64,000 nt of DNA from Anaerotruncus rubiinfantis (GTDB taxonomy: Bacteria > Bacillota > Clostridia > Oscillospirales > Ruminococcaceae), in the NCBI RefSeq assembly GCF_900078395.1, contig NZ_FKLA01000009.1, positions 1,750,614 to 1,814,613 of the forward strand. The letters are read 5' to 3'. The stretch's first letter is position 1; each line of letters begins with the position of its first letter. Positions 16,718 to 26,341 of the stretch are shown here, piece after piece. The notes beneath the pieces were generated by a model. That model was not told the DNA's origin. It worked only from the letters and a program-made list of their open reading frames with translations, and ran no database searches. Made by a program: the position numbers and the translations under genes.

Positions 16718-18097
16718 GTGGTATTCAGCAGCATCCTTTTTCTGTTCCGGTTTCTGCCGGTGGCATTTTTGGCATACTACCTCACCCCGAAACGCCTGAA
16801 GAACCTCACCTTGCTGATTGCAAGCCTGGTGTTTTATTCCTGGGGCGAGGTGCGGTATTTTCCGATTATGGTTTCGGTGATCCTGGTGAACTACCTGGCG
16901 GGGCTGGGGATCGAGCGCTTCCGGGAAAGAAAGAAACTCTGCAGATCAATTCTGGTTGTTTCGCTTGTGTTCAGCCTGGGATTTCTGGCATTCTTTAAGT
17001 ACACCAATTTTCTGCTGCAAAATCTGAACGGGATCTTCGGACTGTCGATCCCGTATCTCGGCCTGACGCTTCCGCTTGGTATCAGCTTCTATACCTTCCA
17101 GATCATGACCTATACGATCGACGTCTACTTCGGTAAAATTGAAACCGAACACAACATCATTAATTTCGGCACCTTTGTGGTGTTGTTCCCGCAGCTGATC
17201 GCGGGCCCGATCGTGAAGTTTTCGGACATCAGCGCCGAGCTTAAGGATCGTACGATCACCCCCAAAATGGTGCAGGACGGCATCGCGCTGTTCATCCTGG
17301 GCCTGGGGAGCAAGGTGCTTCTGGCCAACGCGATCGGCTCGCTCTGGACCGAGGTCGAAACACTTGGCTTCACGGCGGTTTCAACGCCGCTCGCGTGGCT
17401 GGGGATCATCGCGTTCACCCTGCAGATCTACTTCGATTTTTCCGGCTATTCGCTCATGGCGATCGGAATGGGCAAGGCGCTGGGATTTACCTTCCCGCAG
17501 AACTTCAACTACCCGTACATCTCCCGCAGCATCACCGAGTTCTGGCGGCGCTGGCACATGACCCTGTCCGGGTGGTTCCGGGAATATCTCTATTTCCCGC
17601 TGGGCGGCAGCCGGGTAAAGCCGCTGCGTTCCTACTTCAACCTGTTTGTCGTCTGGTTTGCGACCGGGCTCTGGCATGGCGCGAGCTGGAACTTTGTCCT
17701 TTGGGGGCTTTACTTCTTTGTGCTGATTTCGCTGGAGCGGCTTTGGCTGAAACCGTTTCTGGACAGGCACCGGCTTTTTTCCCATGTCTATCTGCTGTTT
17801 GCGGTGGTGATGGGATGGGTGCTTTTTGCGATCACTGACATGGGCAGGCTTGGCGTTTTCGTAGGACGGCTTTTTTCGTTTGTGCCGGGCAGCGACTGGA
17901 TCTTTTACCTGCGTAACTACGCGGTGATTCTCGTCCTTGGGATCGTCTTTTCGATGCCGGTGCTCAATAAGATCCGGGACAAATGCCCGAGAATCACCAA
18001 GTGGTTTGCCATCCCGTTTCTGGCTCTGGTGTTCCTGCTTTCGACGGCATATCTCGTCGATTCGTCCTACAACCCATTCTTGTATTTCCGTTTTTAA
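16718..18097 (+). CDS. MBOAT-family O-acyltransferase (AlgI/PatA-like)
   Basis: 459 residues, about ten to twelve membrane helices. GTG at 16718 is chosen because AAGGAG lies 9 bases upstream and the protein then starts VFSSILFLFRFLPVAFLAYY, as in AlgI homologues. Family motifs visible are LGISFYTFQIMTYTIDVYFG, SITEFWRRWHMTLSGWFREY and the catalytic-histidine segment TGLWHGASWNFVLWG. These proteins move acyl (usually acetyl) groups across the membrane to a secreted polysaccharide or wall polymer. The DHHW-type partner follows 12 bases downstream. Confidence 0.92.
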   Translation: MVFSSILFLFRFLPVAFLAYYLTPKRLKNLTLLIASLVFYSWGEVRYFPIMVSVILVNYLAGLGIERFRERKKLCRSILVVSLVFSLGFLAFFKYTNFLLQNLNGIFGLSIPYLGLTLPLGISFYTFQIMTYTIDVYFGKIETEHNIINFGTFVVLFPQLIAGPIVKFSDISAELKDRTITPKMVQDGIALFILGLGSKVLLANAIGSLWTEVETLGFTAVSTPLAWLGIIAFTLQIYFDFSGYSLMAIGMGKALGFTFPQNFNYPYISRSITEFWRRWHMTLSGWFREYLYFPLGGSRVKPLRSYFNLFVVWFATGLWHGASWNFVLWGLYFFVLISLERLWLKPFLDRHRLFSHVYLLFAVVMGWVLFAITDMGRLGVFVGRLFSFVPGSDWIFYLRNYAVILVLGIVFSMPVLNKIRDKCPRITKWFAIPFLALVFLLSTAYLVDSSYNPFLYFRF

Positions 18098-18109
18098 GGA
18101 GGAAGGCAG

Positions 18110-19291
18110 ATGCAGATTTTGAAAAAATACCCGCTGCTTATTTTGTTTGCGGCTTTCCTCATCATTACAAGCATCGCGGACATGTTCGTTTCCCGCCGGG
18201 AATTCTCCGAGATGGAAAACCGCTATCTGGAGCAGCGCCCGAAGTTCAGTTTCGCACAGCTCTGGCGCAACGAATATACCCCCAAATATGAAAAATACGT
18301 CAATGACCAGTTTATTGGCCGCGACGGCTGGATCACGCTGAAGTCGGTGAGTGAATCAGCGCTCGGCAAGATCGAGAATAACGGAATTGTCTATGGCAAA
18401 GAACATCATATGTTCGAATACTACCGTACCACCGACGAGCGCAGGATCGAACTGAACACCGGTTTCATCAACAAATTTATCGGGCAGTATGGTGAGAAAA
18501 CCCCCATTACCGTTTCGATTATCCCAAACTCGTATGAAATTCTTGACGACCTCATGCCGGCGGGCCTTGAGAACATCGATCAGCAGGCGGTGATTGCCAA
18601 GGTCTACAGCGAGCTGGACAGCCGTGCCAAAACGCTCGACCTGGAGCCGGTGATGCGGCGGGCCGTTGCCGAAGCGAAAAAGAATAACCCACAGAGTTTT
18701 CCGGGAACCGAATCACAGATTTATTATCGCACAGACCACCATTGGACCACGTTGGGCGCTTACCATGCTTACCGGGCGTTTATACAGTCGCGCGGTTTGC
18801 AGGCGGTTGAACTCGGGGCTCTTGAGCCGCTTGCTTATTATGTGGATGGTTTCTATGGCAGCTATTACAGCAAATGCAAGCTCTTCTCAGCGGTGCCGGA
18901 TACGATTGAGGTTTATGATATTCCGTTTGATTCCATCACCATCGACGGGGAAGAAAAGTCTACGCTGCACGATCTGTCGAAATGGACGGTGCGCGACAAG
19001 CACGCGGGATTCTTATGGGGCAATAACGGCCTCACGGTGATCAAATCGGAAAACAACCTGAACCACGCGGAAGGCGAGACCTCCCGGGTTCTGCTTATCA
19101 AGGACAGTTACGGCAATCCGTTCGCGCCGTTTTTGACCTATAGCTACGACGAAGTGTGGGTGATCGACCTGCGTTCGCTGCCGCAGAAGATGAGCGAACT
19201 GATGGAGGAAAACAGCTTCGATGACGTTCTTATTCTGTATAATTTCATGAACTACGCGAGCGACACCAACGTGGCGTTCATGACCTACTGA
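18110..19291 (+). CDS. DHHW-family extracellular protein (AlgX/PatB-like partner of MBOAT)
   Basis: 393 residues with one N-terminal signal anchor (PLLILFAAFLIITSIADMFV). The diagnostic motif is YYRTDHHWTT near residue 207, and a SGNH-like LIKDSYGNPF motif lies near 332. In such pairs the membrane MBOAT brings the acyl group out and the DHHW protein transfers it to a polymer. RBS AAGGAGG. The gene ends at a strong terminator shared with the converging gene. Confidence 0.9.
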   Translation: MQILKKYPLLILFAAFLIITSIADMFVSRREFSEMENRYLEQRPKFSFAQLWRNEYTPKYEKYVNDQFIGRDGWITLKSVSESALGKIENNGIVYGKEHHMFEYYRTTDERRIELNTGFINKFIGQYGEKTPITVSIIPNSYEILDDLMPAGLENIDQQAVIAKVYSELDSRAKTLDLEPVMRRAVAEAKKNNPQSFPGTESQIYYRTDHHWTTLGAYHAYRAFIQSRGLQAVELGALEPLAYYVDGFYGSYYSKCKLFSAVPDTIEVYDIPFDSITIDGEEKSTLHDLSKWTVRDKHAGFLWGNNGLTVIKSENNLNHAEGETSRVLLIKDSYGNPFAPFLTYSYDEVWVIDLRSLPQKMSELMEENSFDDVLILYNFMNYASDTNVAFMTY

Positions 19292-19325
19292 AAAAACCCA
19301 CCGGCTATTCGCCGGTGGGTTTTTC
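19292..19325. terminator. Bidirectional terminator
   Basis: 14-base arms (19292-19305 and 19311-19324) with loop TATTC, flanked by A-run and T-run. It serves the rightward DHHW gene and the leftward gene ending at 19305. Confidence 0.9.
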
Positions 19326-20543
19326 TTCGAAGCTTTTTGGCCGATTCGTTTCTTGGCGAGATTTCGCTTCATCCTTAATAATTTCGTCAATGTCCGGAAC
19401 CTGCGCCTTCATCGGGATGTGGATTTCAAAGGTTCCGGTGTCACCGCCGGCATCCCGGCTGTCTTCGGGAGCTATCTGGGATTTTTGCCGTTTTCGATCA
19501 ATCATTTTTGCGAGTTTCGGGGTTATGATAACAATGAAATAAAGAATTGCAAGAATCCCGATAAATTTCAAGAAAAAGATGGTATAGGTGATAAACGGAT
19601 CGGGCTGTTCCGCTTCCGGCTCTGCGTAGCCAGGATATGCGGAAGGGGACAGATACGGCGCCATGCCGTTTTGACTGGTAATCCGTGCAATGACTGCGAG
19701 CTCGGTCGCGGCAGGATTGGAGCTTTCGCCAAAATAGGATTCGTAACCACCGTCGGTATTTTCAAATAATGCGAGTGCGTCGAGCAGGTCGGCGTTGTTT
19801 TTTACAAAACGCGGGTCGTCGAGCGGCACGCCGCAGACCCGCAGCGCAATCAGCACACTTGCGGTATTTTCACAGTTTGGCTTTTTCTGCGCGGAGAAGG
19901 TTGCATTTGCATTTTGCTGGGCGGAAAGCCAGTCGATCGCCTTTTCTACGCTCGCGCTGACATAAGGAAGTTCCCGCGAGGGGGCCAGCGCGGTAATGGC
20001 CTTTGCGGTCATAAGCACATCCGGATCACGGCCGGTTGTCAAAGCAAAGCCTCCGGAACGCGTCTGGGAGGAAACAACATAATCGATCACGCCGGACGGA
20101 GCGTTGCGCGCGGACTCCGGGATTTTCTCCCCCACCGCATCGTAAGCCATCAGTGCGAAAAGCGCACCGTCCAGCCCATCCGCATAGAGATTTTCATGGG
20201 TGTACAGGCTTGAAAAGAGGTTGACTTTTTTATAGTCCTGCGGATCCTGACCGAGCTTAACCAGTGAAAGAATGCCGCGTTCCAGATCCACTGCAGAAAA
20301 CCCGGAAGCAATGCCCGCGTCGAGCAAGGCATGGACCTGTTCCTGCACCTGCTGTTTCTGTGGACGCTGTCCGAGCGAATAGGCAATGGCACTGAAACTG
20401 CTTGGCGGATTCGCGTCGAGGTAATCCCAGGTTTGTTCTGGAACAGGGAACGTTTTTTGCGTCGTGTCGGCTGCCAACGCGGGAAGCGCCGCATAAACCA
20501 TCAGGATGGCGCCCGTGGCAAAGGCCAGCAGTCGTCTTAACAA
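19305..20543 (-). CDS. Membrane-anchored prenyltransferase/squalene-oxidase-fold repeat protein
   Basis: 412 residues from a TTG start with AGGGGGAT 7-8 bases upstream. Signal peptide (LLAFATGAILMVYAALPALA), then an alpha-toroid domain with repeats ending GGFALTTG and GGYESYFG, as in terpenoid cyclase/prenyltransferase-like repeats. One helix follows at about 316-340 and a charged cytoplasmic tail of about 75 residues. No catalytic DxDD motif was seen, so it is probably a surface binding or adaptor protein, not a cyclase. Related proteins in Firmicutes sit on the cell surface near cobalamin-type binding domains; the ligand is unknown. Confidence 0.75.
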   Translation of the reverse strand: MLRRLLAFATGAILMVYAALPALAADTTQKTFPVPEQTWDYLDANPPSSFSAIAYSLGQRPQKQQVQEQVHALLDAGIASGFSAVDLERGILSLVKLGQDPQDYKKVNLFSSLYTHENLYADGLDGALFALMAYDAVGEKIPESARNAPSGVIDYVVSSQTRSGGFALTTGRDPDVLMTAKAITALAPSRELPYVSASVEKAIDWLSAQQNANATFSAQKKPNCENTASVLIALRVCGVPLDDPRFVKNNADLLDALALFENTDGGYESYFGESSNPAATELAVIARITSQNGMAPYLSPSAYPGYAEPEAEQPDPFITYTIFFLKFIGILAILYFIVIITPKLAKMIDRKRQKSQIAPEDSRDAGGDTGTFEIHIPMKAQVPDIDEIIKDEAKSRQETNRPKSFEEKPTGE

Positions 20544-20581
20544 ACAAAGATCCCCCTTCCAGATAAAAACATCAGGACATT

Positions 20582-20610
20582 AGTATAATACATCCAGGAC
20601 AAGAATGCAA
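20582..20610 (-). promoter_or_regulatory. SigA-type promoter for the prenyltransferase-fold gene
   Basis: On the minus strand TTGCAT (20605-20610), 17 bases, TATACT (20582-20587), 38 bases before the start codon. Confidence 0.65.
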
Positions 20611-20647
20611 CCATCCCCATGGGACTGGCGCGGCAAAAAAATAGTGT

Positions 20648-20676
20648 TTGAAAGAAAGCTCTATTTACGGTATAAT
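20648..20676 (+). promoter_or_regulatory. SigA-type promoter of the hprK operon
   Basis: TTGAAA (20648-20653), 17 bases, perfect TATAAT (20671-20676). The leader to the hprK start is about 160 bases, with no structure or ORF I can support. Confidence 0.75.
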
Positions 20677-20841
20677 AGCCGCAGGGCGGCCTGTTATACC
20701 AATGGCCGACGGTCTTACTCCGCACCATCAGCTGACGGCAATTTGCACAGCGGCAGATGGCGGACCTGAATGCGCGATATGGGCGGGCGCATACGGAAAA
20801 ATACGGCCTGGTGACCTTAAACTGAGAGGAAAGATGCGAAA

Positions 20842-21801
20842 ATGGCGACAAAATTTATAGTGCCCCTGCAAAAGCTGATCAAAGATTTCAACCTTGAGGT
20901 TTTATATATGCCCGAGGATGTAAGCACCATTGAAATCTCCACACCCGAGGTGAACCGTCCGGGTTTACAGCTCAGTGGCTTTTTTGATTATTTCGACAGT
21001 CAGCGCATCCAGATCCTCGGCAAAAGTGAATTTGCATTCCTCGACCGATTCAACGACGAGGAGCGAACCGCGCGTGTAAATGCCTATTTTGAGACGAAGC
21101 CGTCTGCGGTTGTCATCACCCGCAATATCGAGGTCCCTAAACGGATGATCAACGCCGCGACCAGCAACAAGGTCCCTCTTCTGCGCACCGCGGATGGCAC
21201 CAGCCAGTTCATGGCAGGTCTCATCGCGGAGCTGAACGTTGAACTCGCTCCGCGTGTTACGCGTCACGGCGTACTGGTCGAGGTGTACGGTGAAGGAATC
21301 CTGCTGCTCGGTGAGAGCGGGGTCGGTAAGAGTGAAACGGCCATCGAGCTTGTCAAGCGCGGCCACCGGCTGATCGCGGACGACGCGGTTGAAATCCGCA
21401 AAGTCTCCAACAAAACGCTGGTCGGGTCCTCGCCGGAAAATATCCGCCACTTTATGGAGCTGCGCGGGGTGGGCATTATCAACGCTCGGAGGCTCTTTGG
21501 TATCGGCGCGGTCAAAATGACTGAGAAAATCAATATGGTCGTTCAGCTGGAGCTTTGGGATGCCACGAAGGTCTATGACCGTATGGGCATGAACGACGAA
21601 TATATCGAGATGCTTGGCATCGAGGTACCGTCGCTCACCATCCCGGTGAAGCCGGGACGTAATCTGGCAATTATTATCGAAGTCGCGGCGATGAACAACC
21701 GTCAGAAAAGGATGGGATACAACGCCGCGCAGGAACTGCTCGAAAAGCTCGGCATGGTTGAGCCCGACGAGATCACAGATACAGACTGGAACGCATTTTA
21801 A
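20842..21801 (+). CDS. hprK: HPr kinase/phosphorylase
   Basis: 319 residues. The P-loop GESGVGKSE is followed by the HPrK signature MELRGVGIINARRLFG and by the C-terminal VKPGRNLAIIIEVAAMNNRQK segment. The enzyme phosphorylates HPr (and Crh-like proteins) on the regulatory serine in response to glycolytic intermediates and so controls carbon catabolite repression. It heads the Firmicutes-typical run of PHP, ROK kinase, murB, rapZ and whiA. The HPr/Crh-like gene at 6857 is a possible partner. Confidence 0.96.
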   Translation: MATKFIVPLQKLIKDFNLEVLYMPEDVSTIEISTPEVNRPGLQLSGFFDYFDSQRIQILGKSEFAFLDRFNDEERTARVNAYFETKPSAVVITRNIEVPKRMINAATSNKVPLLRTADGTSQFMAGLIAELNVELAPRVTRHGVLVEVYGEGILLLGESGVGKSETAIELVKRGHRLIADDAVEIRKVSNKTLVGSSPENIRHFMELRGVGIINARRLFGIGAVKMTEKINMVVQLELWDATKVYDRMGMNDEYIEMLGIEVPSLTIPVKPGRNLAIIIEVAAMNNRQKRMGYNAAQELLEKLGMVEPDEITDTDWNAF

Positions 21802-21839
21802 TGACATTTTGTCATCTTAGGAAAGGAATTTGGCAGCCA

Positions 21840-22562
21840 ATGGAAATCATTGCGGAACCCCACAGCCACACAGTGGCCTGCAGTCACGCCTACAGCACCC
21901 TTTATGAAAATGTGCAGGCGGCAAAACAAAAAGGCCTTCGATTCCTCTGCTCGACCGAGCACGGCTCGGCCATGCCGGGCGCGCCTGAGCCGCTCTACTT
22001 TGGAAACCTGAAGACGTTGCCGGACGTAATAGATGGCATCATTGTTTTGAAGGGAGCGGAAGCAAACATCCTGGATTACGAAGGCAGCCTTGATGTGAAG
22101 CCTTCGCATCTGGAGAAACTTGGCTGGGTGATCGCTTCCTACCACGACGTCACCTGCCCGCACGCGTCCATCGCGGATCACACCGCCGGATGGATCGCGG
22201 TTGCAAAAAATCCGCTGGTCGATGTGATCGGGCACTGCGGAGACGAACGGTTCCGCTTTGATTACGAAGCGGGCGTTCAGGCGTTCGCCAAATATGGAAA
22301 GATTGTGGAAATCAATGCGCACTCTTTTGATTGCAGGCCGGGGGCATCGGAAAACTGCCGGGAAATTGCACTGCTCTGCAAGAAATACCGGGTTCCGGTG
22401 GTCTGTTCGTCCGACGCGCATTTCTTCACCCACATTGGTGAAACGAAAGCTGCGGAGGAGATGCTTTGTGAGATCGATTTTCCAGAGGAGCTCATCCTGA
22501 ACGCAAATTATGACCGGTTTCTCTCGGTGGCGCGGGAAAAAACCGGCAGACAGCTCGTATGA
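21840..22562 (+). CDS. PHP-domain metal-dependent phosphatase (YcdX-like)
   Basis: 240 residues. Metal ligands are visible in EPHSHTVACSHA, STEHGSAM, the SYHDVTCPH segment, DVIGHCGDER and SSDAHFFTHIG. PHP-family proteins of this type hydrolyse phosphate esters. The ATG at 21840 is preferred; AAGGA lies about 12 bases upstream, a little far, but the in-frame ATG at 21801 overlaps the hprK stop and has no ribosome binding site. Conserved neighbour of hprK in Clostridia. Confidence 0.85.
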   Translation: MEIIAEPHSHTVACSHAYSTLYENVQAAKQKGLRFLCSTEHGSAMPGAPEPLYFGNLKTLPDVIDGIIVLKGAEANILDYEGSLDVKPSHLEKLGWVIASYHDVTCPHASIADHTAGWIAVAKNPLVDVIGHCGDERFRFDYEAGVQAFAKYGKIVEINAHSFDCRPGASENCREIALLCKKYRVPVVCSSDAHFFTHIGETKAAEEMLCEIDFPEELILNANYDRFLSVAREKTGRQLV

Positions 22563-22606
22563 TGGAGGCAAGGCTGTAATATACTAAACTGAGCGAGGTG
22601 CATACC

Positions 22607-23563
22607 ATGGGCTATTATGTGGGAATTGATCTCGGTGGGACAAATGTCGCGGTGGGGATCGTTGACGAGGAATATCGGATTATCGGGAAGGCGAACACAA
22701 AAACCAAGGCGTTCCATCCGGCCGAAGAGATTGCGGACGATATGGCCGCCACCACCCTAGAAGCGGCGAAAAACGCGGGGATTTCGATGCGCGAGGTCAC
22801 ATGGATCGGCGTGGGGACGCCCGGAACGGTAAATCCGGAAACCGGTGTGGTGGGGCTTGCGGCGAACCTTGGCTTTCACGATACGCCGCTCGCAAAGCTT
22901 GTTTCCGAACGGCTTAAAAAACCCCTCTACATTGAAAATGACGCGAACGCCGCCGCTTATGGCGAAATGATGGCGGGCGCGGCCAGCGGGCTCGAATCGG
23001 TCATTATGATCACGCTGGGCACCGGTGTTGGCGGCGGCATTATCATCGGTGGAAAAATCTATTCGGGATTTAACTATAAAGGCGCGGAACTTGGCCATCT
23101 TGGCATGGTTTATGACGGCGTGCCCTGCACCTGCGGGCGGCGCGGCTGTATCGAAAGCTATTGCTCGGTGACGGCGCTCATCCGGATCACGCGTGATGCG
23201 ATGCAGCTCAACGCGAAATCGAAGATGTGGGATCTGGCGGACGGCAGCCTTGACAAGGTGAACGGCCGGACCGCGTTTGACGCAATGCGCGCCGGGGACC
23301 CGGCGGGCACAGCGGTAGTCGATCAGTATATCGACTATATTGCCTACGCTGTTTCGGGGATTATCAACCTGTTTCAGCCGCAGGCGGTGGTCATCGGCGG
23401 CGGCATCAGCAAAGAAGGCGAAACGCTGTTCGGACCGGTGCGGGAACGGGCCTATCCGCAGACTTTCAATCACGACCCGGAGAATTGCACCCGGATTTTG
23501 CAGGCAAAGCTTGGCAACGACGCGGGCATCATTGGTGCGGCGCTGCTGGGCAAACAATATTAA
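22607..23563 (+). CDS. ROK-family sugar kinase (glucokinase type)
   Basis: 318 residues. It opens with the ATP-binding signature YYVGIDLGGTNVAVGIVD. The catalytic ENDANAAAYGE motif, GTGVGGGIIIGG and the zinc-binding CTCGRRGCIE motif are all present, fitting glucokinase of Gram-positive bacteria. It would supply glucose-6-phosphate next to hprK, tying sugar phosphorylation to carbon regulation. Start at 22607 (GCGAGGTG upstream). Confidence 0.88.
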   Translation: MGYYVGIDLGGTNVAVGIVDEEYRIIGKANTKTKAFHPAEEIADDMAATTLEAAKNAGISMREVTWIGVGTPGTVNPETGVVGLAANLGFHDTPLAKLVSERLKKPLYIENDANAAAYGEMMAGAASGLESVIMITLGTGVGGGIIIGGKIYSGFNYKGAELGHLGMVYDGVPCTCGRRGCIESYCSVTALIRITRDAMQLNAKSKMWDLADGSLDKVNGRTAFDAMRAGDPAGTAVVDQYIDYIAYAVSGIINLFQPQAVVIGGGISKEGETLFGPVRERAYPQTFNHDPENCTRILQAKLGNDAGIIGAALLGKQY

Positions 23564-23584
23564 TTTTATCTGACGGGGGAAAGC

Positions 23585-24505
23585 ATGGAACAATTAAACG
23601 AGCTGGCAGCCTACTGTGCGGAAATCGGATGCGCCTGCTGGAAAGACGAACCGATGTCCGCGCACACCTCGTTTAAAATCGGCGGAAACGCTGACCTGAT
23701 GATGAAACCGAAGGACGGAGAAATGGCGGCACTCCTTCTGCGCCGCGCAGGGGAGCTCGATGTGCCGGTTGCGATTGTTGGAAAGGGTTCCGACCTGCTG
23801 GTTTCCGACAAAGGGATTCGCGGCGGGGTGCTGTCGCTTGACGAACAGGCGGCGCAGCCAAAGCTGCTTGGCGAAACAGAGATCTCCTGCCCAGCGGGCG
23901 CGAGCCTCACGGCGCTTTGTGTCTTTGCGCAAAAACAGGGTCTTACCGGGTTGGAATTCGCTTATGGCATTCCTGGAAGTGTGGGCGGCGCGGTTTATAT
24001 GAACGCGGGCGCTTACGGCGGGGAAATCCGTGACGTATTGGAAAAAGTGGATTATCTTGACACGGATGGGAATGCTTTGGAAAAAACAGCGGAGGAGCTG
24101 ACGCTTTCCTACCGGCACAGCTGGTTCACTGACCATCCGGGATGTCTCATCACCGAAGCGGTTTTTTCGCTTCAAAAAGGCGGACCGGCTGCGATTAAGG
24201 CAAAGATGGATGATCTGATGCAGCGGCGTGTCGCCAAACAGCCGCTTGAATATCCGAGCGCGGGCAGCACCTTTAAGCGGCCGTCAGGCGCTTATGCTTC
24301 GGCGCTGATCGACCAGTGCGGACTCAAGGGCGTGCGCGTCGGCGGCGCGATGGTGAGCGAAAAGCACGCGGGCTTCCTCATCAATTATGACCACGCGACC
24401 TGTGAGGATGTCCGCCGTCTCGTGCGGCTGGTGCAGAATACGGTACAAGAAAAGACCGGTTACCGGTTGGAATGTGAAATTAAACTTTTGGGCGAAGACG
24501 GCTGA
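23585..24505 (+). CDS. murB: UDP-N-acetylmuramate dehydrogenase
   Basis: 306 residues. FAD-binding region KIGGNADLMM and VAIVGKGSDLLVSDKG, then the family motif GIPGSVGGAVYMNAGAYGGE. The type II C-terminal substrate domain carries SAGSTFKRPSG. It reduces UDP-GlcNAc-enolpyruvate to UDP-MurNAc in cytoplasmic peptidoglycan synthesis. In an operon between the ROK kinase and rapZ. Confidence 0.96.
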   Translation: MEQLNELAAYCAEIGCACWKDEPMSAHTSFKIGGNADLMMKPKDGEMAALLLRRAGELDVPVAIVGKGSDLLVSDKGIRGGVLSLDEQAAQPKLLGETEISCPAGASLTALCVFAQKQGLTGLEFAYGIPGSVGGAVYMNAGAYGGEIRDVLEKVDYLDTDGNALEKTAEELTLSYRHSWFTDHPGCLITEAVFSLQKGGPAAIKAKMDDLMQRRVAKQPLEYPSAGSTFKRPSGAYASALIDQCGLKGVRVGGAMVSEKHAGFLINYDHATCEDVRRLVRLVQNTVQEKTGYRLECEIKLLGEDG

Positions 24506-24550
24506 GTCCGGCTGCGCCGCTGCCCCAATCCGGGGCGCAGGGAGGCGGGT

Positions 24551-25417
24551 ATGGAATTTGTAATCATCACCGGCATGTCCGGTTCGGGAAAGTCCCGCGC
24601 GATCGCGGCGATGGAGGATATCGGCTACTATTGTGTCGATAATTTGCCGCCGAAGATGGTGCGGGCGTTCACCGATCTCTGCATGCAGGCCGACCAGAAG
24701 GCCGAAAAGGTCGCGATCGTCATCGATGCGCGCAGCCGGGAGATTTTCGGAGATATTTTCGATGAGCTGGAAGAATTTTTTGAGTCGGCAAGCGGTTTTC
24801 GCATCCTGTTTCTTGACTGCGACGACGCCACCCTTATCCAGCGTTATAAGGAAACACGCCGCCGCCATCCGTTGATGGATGAACAGAACACTTCGATTGA
24901 GGAGGCGGTCGCGCAGGAGCGCAGTCTGCTCGAACGAATGCGGCAGAATGCGGATTATGTGGTCGATACCACCTACCTTTCGGTGAATCAGCTGCGGGAA
25001 AAGATCGTGGCAATGTTTCTGGACGACAAAAACCAGTCGATGCTGGTCAACTGCATGTCGTTCGGTTTTAAGTACGGTTTGCCGAAAGAGGCAGATCTGG
25101 TTTTCGACGTGCGCTGTCTGCCGAATCCGTTTTATGTCCCGGAGCTCAAATCCCAGACCGGGCTGGATGCGCCGGTGCGGGAGTATGTGCTCCAGTGGGA
25201 ACAGGCGCAGAACCTGATTCCCAAGCTCTTTGACCTGGTCGATTATCTGCTGCCGCTCTACCGTGACGAAGGCAAGACCCAGCTTACGATAGCGGTCGGC
25301 TGCACCGGAGGAAAGCACCGTTCGGTGGTGTTCGCGCAGCTTTTGGGGGAACATATGAAGGAGCAGAAGGTGCGCACCACCGTGACGCATCGGGATATCG
25401 CAAAACATAAGGAGTAG
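24551..25417 (+). CDS. rapZ: RapZ-family nucleotide-binding protein
   Basis: 288 residues with Walker A ITGMSGSGKSRA, DNLPPKM, and the C-terminal signature IAVGCTGGKHRSVVFAQLL. In Firmicutes the homologue (YvcJ) binds nucleotides and works near HPrK and WhiA. RNA-adaptor activity as in E. coli RapZ is not certain here. Separated from whiA by 2 bases. Confidence 0.94.
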   Translation: MEFVIITGMSGSGKSRAIAAMEDIGYYCVDNLPPKMVRAFTDLCMQADQKAEKVAIVIDARSREIFGDIFDELEEFFESASGFRILFLDCDDATLIQRYKETRRRHPLMDEQNTSIEEAVAQERSLLERMRQNADYVVDTTYLSVNQLREKIVAMFLDDKNQSMLVNCMSFGFKYGLPKEADLVFDVRCLPNPFYVPELKSQTGLDAPVREYVLQWEQAQNLIPKLFDLVDYLLPLYRDEGKTQLTIAVGCTGGKHRSVVFAQLLGEHMKEQKVRTTVTHRDIAKHKE

Positions 25418-25419
25418 TC

Positions 25420-26328
25420 ATGTCATTTGCGTATCATGTGAAAAATGAAATCTGCCAGAACAGGCCGTTTCGCCAGCGCAGCCGCAAAGCGTTGGCCTAC
25501 GGCCTTTTGCTGTTTGGAAAAACCTTTGGGGAGGAGAGTATCTCGATCCACACCGAACATAAGGTCGTGGCACGGCTTTATGCCGACAGTATCACCGACC
25601 TTGTGGGCCTTTCGGAGAGCATCACGATGCGGGAGGTCAAACGCCAGGATCGCCGAAGCGTCTATATCGTTAATGTGGACGGGCTTTCCGACCGGATCGC
25701 GGTGCTTTCCTATTTCGGCTGCAAAGCCGGCGAGGATTGTATGCGTATCCGGGAGGGGCGGCTTTCGGAACGCGAACGGCCGGTTTTCCTTGCGGGGGCG
25801 TTTTTGGCCTGCGGCGGGATTGCCGATCCGGAAAAGAGCTATCAACTCGAATTTGCGATGCCGCAGAAAGAGCTCTGCGACGACCTGGAGGCATTTCTGA
25901 CCGAATACCTTTCGGAACCGAAGCGGACGACTCGCCGCAATGATTATCTGCTCTATTATAAAGAAAGTGAACACATAGAGGACCTGCTCACCTATATTGG
26001 CGCGCCAAAGTCCGCTCTGGAGCTGATGGAGGTGAAGATTGTCAAGGAGGTGCGCAACCGGGTTAACCGGGAGACCAACTGCGAGACCGCCAACATCGGC
26101 AAAACGATTGACGCCGCGATGCCGCAGGTCGAAGCGATCGGCCGGATTGCGGCCACCTGCGGGTTTGGGGCGCTCGACGAGGATCTGCGGGAGCTGGCGC
26201 AGCTGCGGCTTGACAATCCGGAGATGTCGCTGCGGGAATTGGGCGCGGCGCTTTCCAGCCCGATCTCGCGCTCCGGCGTGAACCACCGGCTTCGGAGAAT
26301 TTTGGAGTTTGCAAAAACAATTGGATAA
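25420..26328 (+). CDS. whiA: WhiA, DNA-binding protein with LAGLIDADG-like domain
   Basis: 302 residues starting [14 protein letters not shown]. The N-terminal half has the degenerate homing-endonuclease fold ([23 protein letters not shown]), and the C-terminal HTH reads [26 protein letters not shown]. The protein influences cell division and chromosome segregation in Gram-positives and sporulation in actinobacteria. Last gene of the conserved hprK-whiA run, followed at 13 bases by a UPF0145 gene. Confidence 0.95.
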   Translation: MSFAYHVKNEICQNRPFRQRSRKALAYGLLLFGKTFGEESISIHTEHKVVARLYADSITDLVGLSESITMREVKRQDRRSVYIVNVDGLSDRIAVLSYFGCKAGEDCMRIREGRLSERERPVFLAGAFLACGGIADPEKSYQLEFAMPQKELCDDLEAFLTEYLSEPKRTTRRNDYLLYYKESEHIEDLLTYIGAPKSALELMEVKIVKEVRNRVNRETNCETANIGKTIDAAMPQVEAIGRIAATCGFGALDEDLRELAQLRLDNPEMSLRELGAALSSPISRSGVNHRLRRILEFAKTIG

Positions 26329-26341
26329 AGGAGGGCTATCT

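Noticed and set aside
24284..25408. Long open frame opposite murB and rapZ (374 codons)
   Set aside because: It spans two well-supported genes and their gap on the other strand, and the peptide is low in recognisable motifs.
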